Assembly (NCBI GenBank): GCA_028023455.1
Contig: JAQFVV010006474.1
Location: 308,001-372,000 of the forward strand
From: Epiperipatus broadwayi
Taxonomy: Eukaryota; Onychophora; Udeonychophora; Euonychophora; Peripatidae
Direction: 5' to 3'
DNA length: 64,000 bases
Shown here: piece by piece, positions 21,055 to 31,708 of the stretch
Layout: every line of letters starts with the position of its first letter
How positions within the stretch are numbered: the stretch's first letter is position 1
Translations under genes and position numbers: made by a program
The notes under the pieces: generated by a model
The model's database searches: none
What the model saw: only the letters and a program-made list of their open reading frames with translations
Told to the model about the DNA's origin: nothing

Positions 21055-22168
21055 CTTTAAACTGTTTGAAAGAATGAAAAGTAAAATGAAGAAAACAATT
21101 TTGAAATGGAAAAATTAAATATGTTGATGTAAAAGCAAAAAAAAACCATGTATCTAACCTTGTACACAAAAACAGGTCATATCAACATTTTGTTTATTTA
21201 ATTTGGGATGGAAATGTGAATGGTTAAAAATATATTACTACATGATGTACACATTAATTTATAGATGGCAGTTTGGAGAGATAACCTATTATCAGCCCTT
21301 TTATTGGGCCACACTGTGCATTGTTGAAACTAGTTTCTTGCATATAATAGTCAATGATAGCTTAGTGGCATGTGTTTTATATCTTCATTCATATGATAAA
21401 CTTTCTCATTTTATTTAGTTATAAGAACAATTCATTTGCTTCCTTATCTTACATTGTGTTTGATAATACAGTAGCAGTTCTTTAGAATAATACATCTATA
21501 GTAAACTTAACTAATCAGTGATTACTAAGATGCAGAGCATTGTAATCATTAATCCCAGACTGGTTTCTTGCTTTTGTGTTTAACAGTTAGGCTTGTGATT
21601 GAAAACTGAAAATAATGAAGTCACAAACCTTCTTTAACTTCATTTTATTATTCAAACTAAAATTGTGGAATTCAAAATACCCTGCTTATGATTTATTACA
21701 TAAACTAAGAAATTATGCCACTTTTATTATTATTAATATTTCTGGACAAAAGTCTGGATACTAAAATGTGTAAATATTGCGGATATGTATTGTAATGATC
21801 AGATTCATATGCTTCATTAACATAGTGCAGAATTCGACCACCACACAGAAAAGCAGCACCATAGGTAGTGAAGTTACCAGCAGTACTGAGTTTAAACATG
21901 GTTTATCAGTTCCACAATACTGTTTTATATTTACAATGAAGTACAATTATTTGACTGATGTAATCTAGCTACCTAAATTCTCGAGCAAGTATTTCAAGAT
22001 CATGCCTTCAAGGATTTAATATCTTTGCAATGCATGGGTCTAGATTAGAAATGATAATAGCAGCTGCAGTCATATATTTTATTTAATTAAATAAGATATT
22101 TATAAGAAATTAATATGGGCAAACATTGATTTGAGAGTGAATTTATTGCATATAATGCAGAGATAAAG
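21055..22168. other. Intergenic DNA
   Basis: No supported gene. Overlapping 61-71 codon frames at 21203-21418 and 21705-21968 show no domain and overlap on both strands. Confidence 0.4.
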
Positions 22169-22480
22169 TCATATTTGGAATAATAAAATTAATAATAAAG
22201 AACACGTGGTACATTTAGAACTGTGATGCGAGTGTGGCAATACATTAAAACTGCGAAGCCAATGGATGAATTTAAAACAACGGGTTGGCATTTGCCATAA
22301 TCCCAAAGGTAAAGAGGTCACATAAGCATCATCAGGTATAAAGGGTCTGTGCCGCAATTACTCCCTGACTGCATGACGAGCGTCAAGCCCTATGAGAACA
22401 TTCATTATGTCCACTTGTGCAGGACGACTAGGATTCAGTAAATACTGTATGATCCAGGATATCCAAGGCTCAAAGATGGA
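22169..22480 (-). pseudogene. Possible decayed reading frame, unidentified
   Basis: The minus-strand frame from 22480 reads SIFEPWISWIIQYLLNPS, NVLIGLDARHAVRE, one TAA (22358-22360), then LRHRPFIPDDAYVTSLPLGL and FKFIHWLRSFNV. It is 104 codons with a single internal stop in a locally GC-richer stretch, with varied amino-acid use unlike AT-rich chance frames. I do not recognise the protein. It may be an exon of a lost gene or part of a transposon. Confidence 0.33.
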
Positions 22481-23190
22481 TTATCACATCTCTAAACTGT
22501 AACACATGTATAACTAACATAATATATTGGGAAGATTTAATATAAAATTTATGACTTGGTCCTACATTACCAACATTTAATAAATAACATATTTTGCTCT
22601 CAAAGAAATGCACTTAATGTATTGATCGAATAATAACTTTATTATTTAAAATTAAAAGCAAGTTTGAAAGGGTAATTGTAAGTTAGGGTGGTTACTCTAA
22701 AAACTAATATGTCTGCCACTTGTTATGTAGTAGATTCCTGCATTTACAATAAGTGAAACAATGAATGTGTGTCGATTAATATGAAATTGACTGAAACCAA
22801 ATAATATAATATAAATTAATATTAATCATAGGATTTATAAGACATGCATCCACTATTTCATGTAATCATGTATTTATTTCTTATAGAATTATGGTGATTT
22901 CTGAGCTGACCAGCCAACAGAAGTATATAAAAAAAATTTACTATTTGGTCACTGTACAAGATGGCAACCATTTTAATTAGAATTTATATTTAAAATTTGG
23001 TGAAGTCTGGTTGGAAATCTTATCGGCATGCTATTATTAAATAATAATAAAAATGTAAAAGTAGAAATATGCACCCAAGAAGTAAACAGAGTTAGGTAAG
23101 CTAGATTATTAAAAGAATTTACAGAATAGATTAACAATTAAATTTATCAGTGTACAATTTATATAGAGTGAGCTATAGCTTAAATAGAAT
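22481..23190. other. Intergenic DNA between two decayed frames
   Basis: AT-rich and without an open frame. It could be a former intron or an insertion, but no splice sites are convincing. Confidence 0.35.
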
Positions 23191-23523
23191 TTAGAGTACT
23201 CTAGAGGCCTTGGGTACAGGTACCTGTTTTATAAGAAGCTTTTCATGTTCCATGGTCAGTTGCAAATTGTTTCTTAGTTTAAGCAGTAGCAGTTCTTTCC
23301 TGCACTCAGGTTATGGATTCATTTCAATAGCATCAGCAGCTTTCTGATTATTTGGACAGCAGATCCTCAGGATTTAATTTGTGAAGGGCACATGTGCAGG
23401 TTCAGGCATCTGATCAACCATCTCTGGGGAGAGAATAGTCTGGGTGCTTTCTAATCAGTCATCTTGTGATGGACGGATTAATTTAAGATTCCTGATTCTC
23501 TCAATCAAGCAAGAGCACAGCAC
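23191..23523 (-). pseudogene. Possible decayed reading frame, unidentified
   Basis: The minus-strand frame of 111 codons has three internal stops. Recognisable stretches are LIERIRNLKLIRPSQDD, STQTILSPEMVDQMPEPAHV, NNQKAADAIEMNP and ECRKELLLLKLRNNLQ. The composition looks like a soluble helical protein. The function is unknown. It is on the same strand as 22169-22480 and 20650-21054, so all three could belong to one dead gene. Confidence 0.33.
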
Positions 23524-25449
23524 AAAGTCTAATAATAAAATTTTTAAAATCAAAAATGTCCTCTTTTTCTTTATATTATCTTTCAATTTCATTCTATTTT
23601 ATTTTTAGCTCCATTCATTTTCCCCGAGGAAAATCAATGGTTTTTTTACAATTTTAATTAATTCAGAAAGCTACATTCCTATTGTTTAGGTTTATTTTAC
23701 CTTTTTAACATTTAGTAATTAAAACTTTTAGGGAATTTTTCTAATTAATCTATTATATCTCTCACCTTCCATGACTTGCCAAATTTCATGTACAAAGGGA
23801 ATTTATAATTTATTTTTACTTTTCTTTAAATTAAAATCTAATTTCAAAATTATCATTTAAAATATGATTTTTAAAACAGCAATAAATTAACGAAAGTTTA
23901 TAATTTAAAATAAATAGCTAAAGTTATATAAACATTATATAACTAAAAGAAAAATTTAAAATTATATCAAATATTTTTATCTATTGCTTTAAATTTGTTA
24001 TTGAAGTATGTATGTGTTTACAGTGAATTTTACAGATATTTATACATTTTTAATATCACTACACACACAATTCGATACCAAAACGTTTAAATTTAGGTAG
24101 GATAAAGGTGGTGGGTGATAGATGATAAAAAATGGTGAAACTTAAGATTTGAATTGGAATCTTACTGTTTCAATATATAATTGGTATAGTAAGATGGTTT
24201 GAATACAAAACTTTAGAGTGTTTTGAATTTCAGGTTTTTATCTTGAATAGTAAAATTAAATTAAAAATTGTTCTTAGATGTATAAATGAATCACTTCCAA
24301 CTTTCAGTTCCAAGTCTTGTTGGTAAAAAACAACAACCAGAACCCAGACTGAGGTTAGAAATTTAAATGCTCTAATCATATGGCAAACACTGAATAGTCA
24401 AACAAACTATGAATGATTGGATCTTTTTATTTTATTTAGTTGTGTTAACTTCCTGATTGTTAATTCTCTTTTTTTTTTAAATTATGTTTGCCCATGTATA
24501 CAAAATACCAGAAACTGTATTCATTAGTGAAATGTTGGTAGGAATTTGTTTATAATTAGCTTTAAATTCATTACAGTTATCTGTCAGATTTGTGCCAATA
24601 AGAATAATAGTCAAAGATAAATTGATCTTAACTTTACCAAATTTTTGAAATTAAAATTGTAATTTTAATTTTTTTTTGTAATAATGTCTTTACTGGAATC
24701 TTAAATGATGAAATATTTTTAGAATAATGCTGTAAAACCAATATATTTTTTTTAAAAAAAAAACATTTTTTGTTATGTCATTATATTTTTAGACATCAAT
24801 CTTTCTTGATTTTGAATGTTTTAATGTTAACAATTGATATGTGGCATGAATTCAGCTGAAAATTTTTTAAAAAAAATTTTAGTAAGAAAAAATCTTCAAT
24901 ATTTTAATGATGCTTATGTACATTTTAACAATACATACCTCTCTAAATATTAGCAAAACAATAGGCTTTTCACACCAGTTTCAACTTTATTATTTTATTG
25001 TGTATACACAATGGGTATCAGTAAAAAGGGGATGGATTCTCTCTTCATGCTTACTGCATCACCATTTCTGAATGAATGAATTTTAATATCAGTCACATAG
25101 TTTATCAATTCACCACAAAAGTTTCAGTGCACTAGCATTATGGATCACAAGTTATAAACAAAATGTGAAAGTGTGTTTCATACTGTCAAAGATTATCTTC
25201 AATGCTATCCCTGTAATAATGAAGTCAGCAAACTATTTTAAAAAGTTTCTGAAACCAAACATCTTCAATGCTACATACAGTTTGAATCATTTCAAATGTC
25301 CCAGTAGCACTTTTGCCAAATTTAAAACAATATTCAATATTAGAACATTTCAGATATTTGTGGTGAATAACTAACTAAATGTATATTACTATATACTCAT
25401 TGATTCATAGATGGCACTGCAGGCAGTCACTTTTTATTGGAAATAGTTT
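23524..25449. other. AT-rich intergenic DNA
   Basis: About 1.9 kb without recognised features. A 69-codon frame at 25165-25374 has no domain. Confidence 0.45.
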
Positions 25450-25547
25450 ATATATATATATATTTAAAACAGTACAATAATTAATACAGTAAAAAATATT
25501 TACAAAAAAAACAAAAAAAAAAAAAAACAAATATATACCATAATTTA

Positions 25548-25588
25548 ATAGAAGTATTTTTAACTATCTAAGTAGTCATTATCAACTA
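25548..25588 (-). ncRNA. Hammerhead-like motif, left arm of the 25.8 kb palindrome
   Basis: Minus strand: TAG with CTA as stem I, core TTGATAA plus an extra T, stem II GACTA with TAGTT (one G-T pair), then AAAA instead of GAAA. Probably inactive. Confidence 0.4.
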
Positions 25589-25827
25589 GATTCAAATAGT
25601 ATTACAAAAAAAAACTGTTACAAATGTATACAAAAAGAATTACATCATACATCGATTTTCACACAATTCATTAATTTTTATATTAGCAATCTATCTATTT
25701 ATCAAATGTTGCTTTCCATTTTTTATTAACATAGCTTCTTTAATTCTATGTTTATTATTATTTCTTTCAATACACAAAATCTTAACTTTACTAAAATCAT
25801 TATATAATTATGGTTCTGATTTTGATT

Positions 25828-25969
25828 TTAATAAAGTTAAGATTTTGTGTATTGAAAGAAATAATAATAAACATAAAATTAAAGAAGCTATGGTAATAAA
25901 AAATGGAAAGCAATACTTGATAAATAGGCAGGCTGCTAATATAAAAATTAATGAATTGTGGGAAAATTG
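25828..25969 (+). pseudogene. PLE GIY-YIG C-terminal fragment (family 1)
   Basis: About 46 codons ending in a stop, containing NKHKIKEAMVIKNGKQ and NRQAANIKINELWEN. This is the block that follows the YIG half of PLE endonucleases. It is 5'-truncated at the palindrome centre. Confidence 0.75.
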
Positions 25970-26029
25970 ATGTATGACATAATTCTTTTTGTATACATTT
26001 GTAACAGTTTTTTGTAATACAATTTGAAT

Positions 26030-26070
26030 CTAGTTGATAACGACTACATAGATAGTTGAAAGTACTTCTA
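26030..26070 (+). ncRNA. Hammerhead-like motif, right arm of the 25.8 kb palindrome
   Basis: Stem I CTAG (26030-26033) pairs over three bases with CTA near 26068. The core is TTGATAA (26034-26040) plus one extra C. Stem II is GACTA (26042-26046) with TAGTT (26053-26057), and GAAA is at 26058-26061. The core differs from CTGATGA at two positions and has one extra base. Confidence 0.5.
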
Positions 26071-26235
26071 TTAAATTATGGTATATTTTTGTTTTTTAAA
26101 TATTTTTACTGTGTTAATTATTGTATTGTTTTGAATAATTATATATATTTTATTATAATTGAAATACAGACAATGATTAATAATTTATATATATATAGTT
26201 ATAATTACAAATTTATAAAAAAAGCCTTATTTCAA

Positions 26236-26749
26236 GCCCAAAATAGACAAAATAGGAAACAAAAAGATGATAAGTCAGCTATTAGGATTTGTGTTCCATA
26301 TGTAAAAGGAACTACAGACAGTATCGGACATATATTAAAACGCTATAATATAGATACAGCATTTTCTGCTCATCAAAAGATCAGCAATATAATAACCAAG
26401 CCTAAGGATTCAATCCCTCTTGAATCTCATGGTGTCTATCAAATCTCATGTAAAAATTGTAAAGCTTCTTACATAGGTATGAGTAATCGTCACATCAGTG
26501 TTAGGAGAGATGAGCATGCTAATGCAGTTAAACAACACTCATCATCATCAGCACTCTCACTCCATACTATAGATTCAGGTCATAAAATAGATTTTTCTAG
26601 TACCAGGATCATATCCAGATGTGATAATCTCTACCAATGCAAAATCAGAGAAGCCATTGAGATACTTAAAAGGAGATCGGAAGAGCACACGAGATGATAC
26701 GTGCAAACTTCCTCCTATTTGGAAAGATTTCTTTAAAAAACATTCTTAA
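26236..26749 (+). pseudogene. PLE GIY-YIG endonuclease (family 3), frameshifted
   Basis: The frame (open from 26056) encodes IRICVPYVKGTTDSIGHIL, the RT-to-endonuclease linker. It continues with GVYQISCKNCKASYIGMSN, with GVY for GIY, Cys-x2-Cys and a canonical YIG, then RRDEHANAV, LHTIDSGHKIDF and KIREAIEILK. Cys-Cys-His-His is complete. The natural continuation DDTCKLPPIWKDFFKKHS is in another frame at 26693-26749. The break falls exactly at an 18-base match to an Illumina adapter (26674-26691), so the frameshift may be an assembly artefact. The first ~55 codons of the open frame belong to the neighbouring palindrome flank. No reverse transcriptase remains. Confidence 0.85.
26674..26691 (+). 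other. Exact 18-base match to Illumina TruSeq adapter start
   Basis: agatcggaagagcacacg equals the first 18 bases of the common TruSeq read-1 adapter. It sits where the PLE frame is broken, turning the expected coding sequence into RRSEEHTR and a stop. The match stops after 18 bases (agatg follows instead of tctga). Confidence 0.8.
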
Positions 26750-26832
26750 ATTTAACATTTTTGCTATTGGTGGGATTTTTAATGTTTTATTCAAACCAGT
26801 GATTGTAGCGCCTCTACAACCGTCTTTCTACA

Positions 26833-26882
26833 TTTTTATAACTCTGTGGATGGCTTGTGTGACCAAGTCGAAACGTCAGTAA
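26833..26882 (+). ncRNA. Hammerhead-like motif downstream of PLE family 3
   Basis: About 85 bases after the PLE stop. Stem II is GGCTTG with CAAGTC (six pairs, one G-T). GAAA follows, then C, a GTCA loop, G, T and A: a two-pair stem III with A at position 17. The 5' core reads CTGTGGA with T after it, two changes from CTGATGA. Stem I (TAACT with AATTG) has four of five pairs. Position and architecture match hammerheads reported in PLEs. The core changes argue against activity. Confidence 0.55.
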
Positions 26883-26944
26883 ATTGATATTAAAAGTTTT
26901 TAACACGGATGAACCCGCAAAATATGTATTTTATATATATATAT

Positions 26945-27125
26945 ATACATAAAATTAAGACAGTGCTAATAAGCTCTAAACAAGCTTTTTTTTAAAAAAA
27001 ATTTATGATAAATACTATTACAAAAGAAAGCATTTAAATCATCTTTATCTATGATTGTCCCCATTACCAGATCAGTAATAGCTATGGCTGTCTTCAGTGA
27101 GGAGCTAGGACACCAGATTCAAAAA
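26945..27125 (-). repeat. Family B repeat, copy 1
   Basis: Shares with 27372-27550, in the same orientation, the strings gctaataagctctaaaca and atgataaat and a core with gctatggct and cttcagtgaggagct. The minus-strand core reads CTGAAGA then AGC-CATA-GCT. Confidence 0.75.
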
Positions 27126-27371
27126 ACCAACTCAAGTTAAGCATTTATCTAGTAGTTAACTGTCAAAAAGATCTGAAACTTTTAGACATCCACTTGTCTT
27201 TAAAGTCATCTCTCCAACTGAAAAAATCATATGGGCCAGAACTTAATGCAGATACTCCATATATTAAGAGTCTTACCATTTAATTTAATCAAAGCCCCCA
27301 ATAGCAAAAAAAATACTAGTAATATATAAACTCAGATGTCACATGACTTATATATATAGCTTTTATTTACA

Positions 27372-27550
27372 AATATGTAAAATTAAGAGCATGCTAATAA
27401 GCTCTAAACATGCTTTTTTTAAAAAAAATTATGATAAATGTTACTATAAGAGAAGACATTCAAATCATCATTATTTATGACTGTCTCTATATTTAGAACA
27501 GTTTAGAGCTATGGCTCTCTTCAGTGAGGAGCTGGAATATCAGTTTGAGT
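27372..27550 (-). repeat. Family B repeat, copy 2 (left arm of inverted pair)
   Basis: Reverse complement of 27556-27735. The minus-strand core reads CTGAAGA, GAGC-CATA-GCTC, then TAAAC, which resembles a hammerhead core and stem II. No stem I partner was found. Confidence 0.75.
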
Positions 27551-27555
27551 TTTTT

Positions 27556-27735
27556 TTTTTTAATCTGGTGTCCTAGCTCCTCACTGAAGAGAGCCATAGC
27601 TCAAAACCAGTCTGGGGATGGGGACAATCATAGATAAAGATGATTTGAATACCTTCTTTTGTAGTAACATTTATCATTAGAAAAGTTTGTTTAGAGCTTA
27701 TTAGCATGCTCTTAATTTTACACCTTTGCAAATGC
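27556..27735 (+). repeat. Family B repeat, copy 3 (right arm of inverted pair)
   Basis: Plus-strand copy with CTGAAGA, GAGC-CATA-GCTC and AAAAC. It ends next to a TA array, as copy 2 does on its other side. The pair is joined by a T run at 27548-27559. Confidence 0.75.
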
Positions 27736-27738
27736 AAG

Positions 27739-27742
<4 letters not shown>

Positions 27743-27801
<59 letters not shown>
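27743..27801. repeat. (TA)n microsatellite
   Basis: TA array with one interruption, directly beside family B copy 3. Confidence 0.95.
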
Positions 27802-27805
<4 letters not shown>

Positions 27806-27883
27806 CATGTGACAAAATTAAATACTGTCTAATGCTATATGAGTTATCATATAACAAAAAAATCATATTTCATTAAAATATAA

Positions 27884-28005
27884 GCTAAAAACAAAATTTT
27901 ACTAAAATTCTCTCACAACTATGGTTTATCTATTAATAAATAAGGTCATTTGTTAATTGATGAAACCTTGATTATGAGAGAATTTAAGTAACATTTTGTT
28001 TTTAG
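27884..28005. repeat. Fold-back repeat, ~47 bp arms
   Basis: gctaaaaacaaaatttt to atggtttatc (27884-27930) is an imperfect reverse complement of tgatgaaacc to tttttagc (27959-28005). A related single block occurs near 56095-56160 (agatgaaaccatggttgtga). Confidence 0.6.
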
Positions 28006-29814
28006 CTAGACTTTTAATCTTATATAATTTTCTATTATATTATAACAGTAGCTGGATTCGAATATGGGTACTAAAGAAAGTAAAAGACACTAATGATTAC
28101 AAAAGTATTTATCGCATTTGTTATTATGGATTGAATTAATAGATGTAAGAAAATTTATAGATATACATTCGAACTCTGTTACAAAAGAATGTGGGTGAAA
28201 TACATTAATCATTTAAATGTGTGAATGTATACATATACATTTATTACACGTGCTGTGATGTTGCATAGAATTAATTACTAACAGATAGATTTGTATGTGA
28301 AGATGAAGAGCGGTTATGTGCACAGTTGTATTTTATTTTATTTGTTTTATATATTTTGTTGTTTATTACCGTAAGTTATAATTATTGAAATAATATCATT
28401 AGTAGCGCATGTTTTTTAATAAAAGCAAATTAAAAATAACGCTGGAGAAAGTAATAAAAGGGTGTTGCAAATTGTGCCATGGGCAATTTCTGTTAATGAT
28501 ACTTGTCCTTGGAATTTTAAGAACTGGCCATTTTAGTATTTTGGAACAATGGAAACCTGATCATCTAAAACCATTCCTGAGGTAATGGTCATCTGTGTAC
28601 GGATAGAAAAAAAAAGTGAGGTGAAAGAGAGATAAAAGAACTATATTTTTTTTTTTTGATTTTGTAGTGATTTGGAAAAGTGACCATTATAGAGAAAAAA
28701 GGACGGAAAGAAAATTTTAATAAAGTGATTTTATTAATTAAAAAAAATTAATAAGAATGGACTCCATCGAAATGCTGGGGTATATAGTTTTTTGTGATCT
28801 GTTTGACCTTTATCTATGGACATGTTATCTATCTATTTTAAGCAAGTGAAATGATCATGAAATTCCAAATAGCAAGAACTTTCATGCACTCAATTTTAGA
28901 ATACCTACCTAACATCTAGGATGGATTATCATATGGGAAAATGTTATGGAATCTTTCATCATCTTCCAGACCAACAATTCTTACTAGGACAATCACCATT
29001 GTAATACTGTAAGCTTACAAATCATCCACCTTAAACATGTGAACATTCACCCTCAAATGAGGTAACTATGATTTTCTCTATATATATTAAATGAACATAT
29101 AATAATAAATTAAGAAATATGCACTTTGTCCCAACTTAAAGAAAGAATTATAGAAAACAGATTAAATTATTTAATAAATACAACTCTGATGCATAGTTGC
29201 ATTCTTTCATGAATGGGTATACTGATATTTATATATATGTATCAGAATGACTGAGTTGTATGATTGAGTTATTAGTATATACATTTATTAAATCGTAGAA
29301 TTTTAAGCTATAACTTGTATATTTATTTAAATTACGAGGGTATTATAATTTTTGAGTTATTATTTATAAAAGCTTACTGATATTCATGACTATATATCCC
29401 TAAAAGAAGTAAAATAATAAGATTCATAGGGCAGATAGGAAAATTATAAAAGTATATAAATGATGTTTCTTTGTAAGATAACCTTGGCTTCGTTCATTGT
29501 CTCCCAGATCTTGAGACTGAGCTAGTATAGAGAAGGCACCCAAAAAGGATCAACTGGATCTTTTTTAGTTTTTGAGGGATATAATTCTTATTAATTGATA
29601 AGATTGGTGCTTGAGGTTGGACTTGTTCAATGCTCATAAATATATCTACTCAAAGCACGGATAATAACCTGTTCTCACTTAAATTCTTAGAATAGGATCA
29701 AAGGTAGACTGTTAAAATATATAATATCATTACTAATTTTGGCTATTATCACTTTATTTTAAAATAAAAGTTAAAGGTCTTTCATCTTAATACAATCTCT
29801 TATTTATATATTTT
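28006..29814. other. AT-rich intergenic DNA
   Basis: No gene. A block near 29575-29690 (ataattcttatt, gattggtgcttg) loosely matches 37220-37300 and may be an old dispersed repeat. Confidence 0.4.
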
Positions 29815-30387
29815 TTCCCACATCCATCCTGAAAACTTCCTCATTTTATCAATCCATTTTTCATGTATTTTGCAAGCCATAAATCTTTTAGAATTCAATT
29901 CTAGACTGTATTCATTTTGCAATACATCTCTTCTAACTATATGACCAACTCAACTCTGAGTCTTTTAATTATTTTACTGATGTTAGTTAAATGTATTTCT
30001 TCTTTCTTCATTCATTGTGTTTTCAATTTTCCTCACTATTCAATGCATTTTTGAATTTTGCTTATAATGTGATTTGTAGTCCACTGATATTACTCTGTTA
30101 AGTGTCCAAATCTAAAATTCACTAATAAAAAATGGGTAAAATGAATTCATTAAAAGCATTTATGTTTTAAGCCTATAAATGCATTTTGTTTTAATATTAT
30201 TTTTACCAAGCCCTTCATCCAAATTTAATTACATGATTAATTTCATTTCACCTCTGATTTTTTGCATCAATCTTTATTTCTTCCTTTTTTGGAAAACCCA
30301 TTGAATATTATTTTAAACTTTCTAGCATTTATTTTTAGTATTTCATTTTTTTTAATTTTATACAATGGTTTTCTTGAAGCCTTAAAT
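29815..30387 (-). mobile_element. Old RTE LINE fragment
   Basis: Strongly decayed minus-strand match to the RTE 3' region, recognised by ordered strings such as gaccaactcaactctgagtc and gtaaaatgaattcattaaaa. It extends to the post-FADD region (tcttgaagcc). Confidence 0.72.
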
Positions 30388-30905
30388 TCATCATCATCAT
30401 CAACCATTATCATTCCACTGCAGGATGAAGGTCTCTCCACATTCAATCCATCTTTTCCAATATTTAGCTTCTCTTCTCCACATCACCCCTGCACACTTTC
30501 TTATTTCATCCATCCATCTTACATGTGGTCTCTTTCTGGGTCTTTTACAATCTCTTGGAATCCAGTTTAAGATTTCAATTGTCCATCTACTAATATACTA
30601 TCATCTCTTCTAGCAATATGTCCAGCCCAACTCCACTTCAATCTTTTAATTTTTTCAGTGAGGTCAGTAACACCTGTTTGTTTTCTTACCCATACATTGC
30701 TTTTTGATCTCTTCTTGTTACTCCCAACATGCATCTCTCCATACTTCTCTGAGTGATCTGAAGTCTCTGTATTGCTCTTCCATTAAGTGTCCAAGTCTCA
30801 GATCCATAAGTAAGAACTGGTAAAACACATTTGTTAAAAACCTTCCTTTTCAAACACATAGGTATATTTCCTTTTAGTATCAAGTTATTTCTACCAAAAG
30901 CACTC
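30388..30905 (-). mobile_element. Young 5'-truncated RTE LINE fragment
   Basis: About 520 bp close to the RTE at 14159. It starts at its catcatcatcat tail and ends abruptly at ctaccaaaagcactcc. The minus-strand frame at 30686-30883 reads ILKGNIPMCLKRKVFNKC and VLTYGSETWTLNGRA. It lies in tandem with the older fragment. Confidence 0.9.
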
Positions 30906-31601
30906 CTTTAATTACACAGAAATAAATACTTTATTAGCATAATATACATATCTTGAATAATCTTCATTTAATTGTATTCCTTTTGTTTCCATAAAAATTT
31001 TGCCAAAAATATTTAAAATATAAAATCACTTTGTTGTGTAATTTTGTTAAAGTTAATCTTAGTTCATTATGTAGTTGAATAACACTTGTTGAATATTGTA
31101 AGATGATAGATATTTTTCAGAATATAATATCTTGATTCTACATCTATATGTTTCAAATCATTAATCACATGTAATTATCTACAAATTTAATGCAAATTGA
31201 CAAGTTACACATTGATCTTTCCTGATCTTTTCTTAAAATTTACTGAAGCTTATAAGGACATTTACACCCAGAATGTTACTGTGGTCATCTTAAATCCATC
31301 ACCCTTTGTGAATAATTTTTAATTACCTAAGTTAAGATTTCATAAATATATCTTTTTATGAGCAGAAATATGAAAAATTTATTTTTATTAATTTACAATG
31401 CCAAAGGTAATTTGTTCATCTGACAAATAATGAACATTAAACGAGTAAGGCAAAATATTATGGTGGTCAGACAATCAGAGAAGTTGATGAAAAAATAAAA
31501 AACTCACTTCTTTATATTTGTTAATATATAAGTATTAACTCAATTTTTTATTTAAAATGTGTGCACAAACTAATATACTGACTTCAAGAAGTTAAGATCA
31601 T
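30906..31601. other. AT-rich intergenic DNA
   Basis: Nothing recognised. Confidence 0.5.
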
Positions 31602-31708
31602 GTTTGATTTTTTTTTTTTCCATATGTCAAATATGTTGACCGGAAAGCGAACCCGGGTCAGCTGCTTGGAAGGCAGCTATGCTAACCACTAGACCACCAA
31701 AGTTTGAT
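31602..31708 (-). mobile_element. tRNA-Gly(UCC)-like SINE with target-site duplication
   Basis: gtttgat flanks the element at 31602-31608 and 31702-31708. On the minus strand the head matches tRNA-Gly: ggtggtctagtgg (A-box region), ctgccttccaagcag (anticodon arm, TCC anticodon), then cccgggttcgc (B-box and T arm). The first acceptor bases are lost and the acceptor stem pairs poorly. The 3' end continues with ttgacatatgg and an A run, the same tail as the SINEs at 1531 and 17441. A free tRNA gene is therefore unlikely. Confidence 0.82.

Larger units (their letters stand above)
25450..26125. mobile_element. Long palindrome of two PLE 3' ends (family 1)
   Basis: The left arm (25450-25800) and right arm (25823-26125) are reverse complements over ~300 bp or more with high identity, including the distal flank (acagtacaataattaatacagt and its complement). 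The right arm encodes KVKILCIERNNNKHKIKEA and LINRQAANIKINELWEN before a stop, the PLE endonuclease C-terminus. The left arm has the same on the minus strand. The 5' ends meet in the centre. Confidence 0.82.

Noticed and set aside
26694-26882. 62-codon open frame after the PLE gene
   Set aside because: Out of frame with the conserved DDTCKLPPIW continuation. It is a shadow frame and overlaps the hammerhead-like motif.
27959-28005. Hammerhead in the fold-back at 27.9 kb
   Set aside because: gatgaaacc and gagagaa only loosely resemble a core, and stems do not form.
31609-31701. Functional tRNA-Gly gene
   Set aside because: Acceptor stem is degraded, an A-tailed SINE tail follows, and a target-site duplication brackets the unit.
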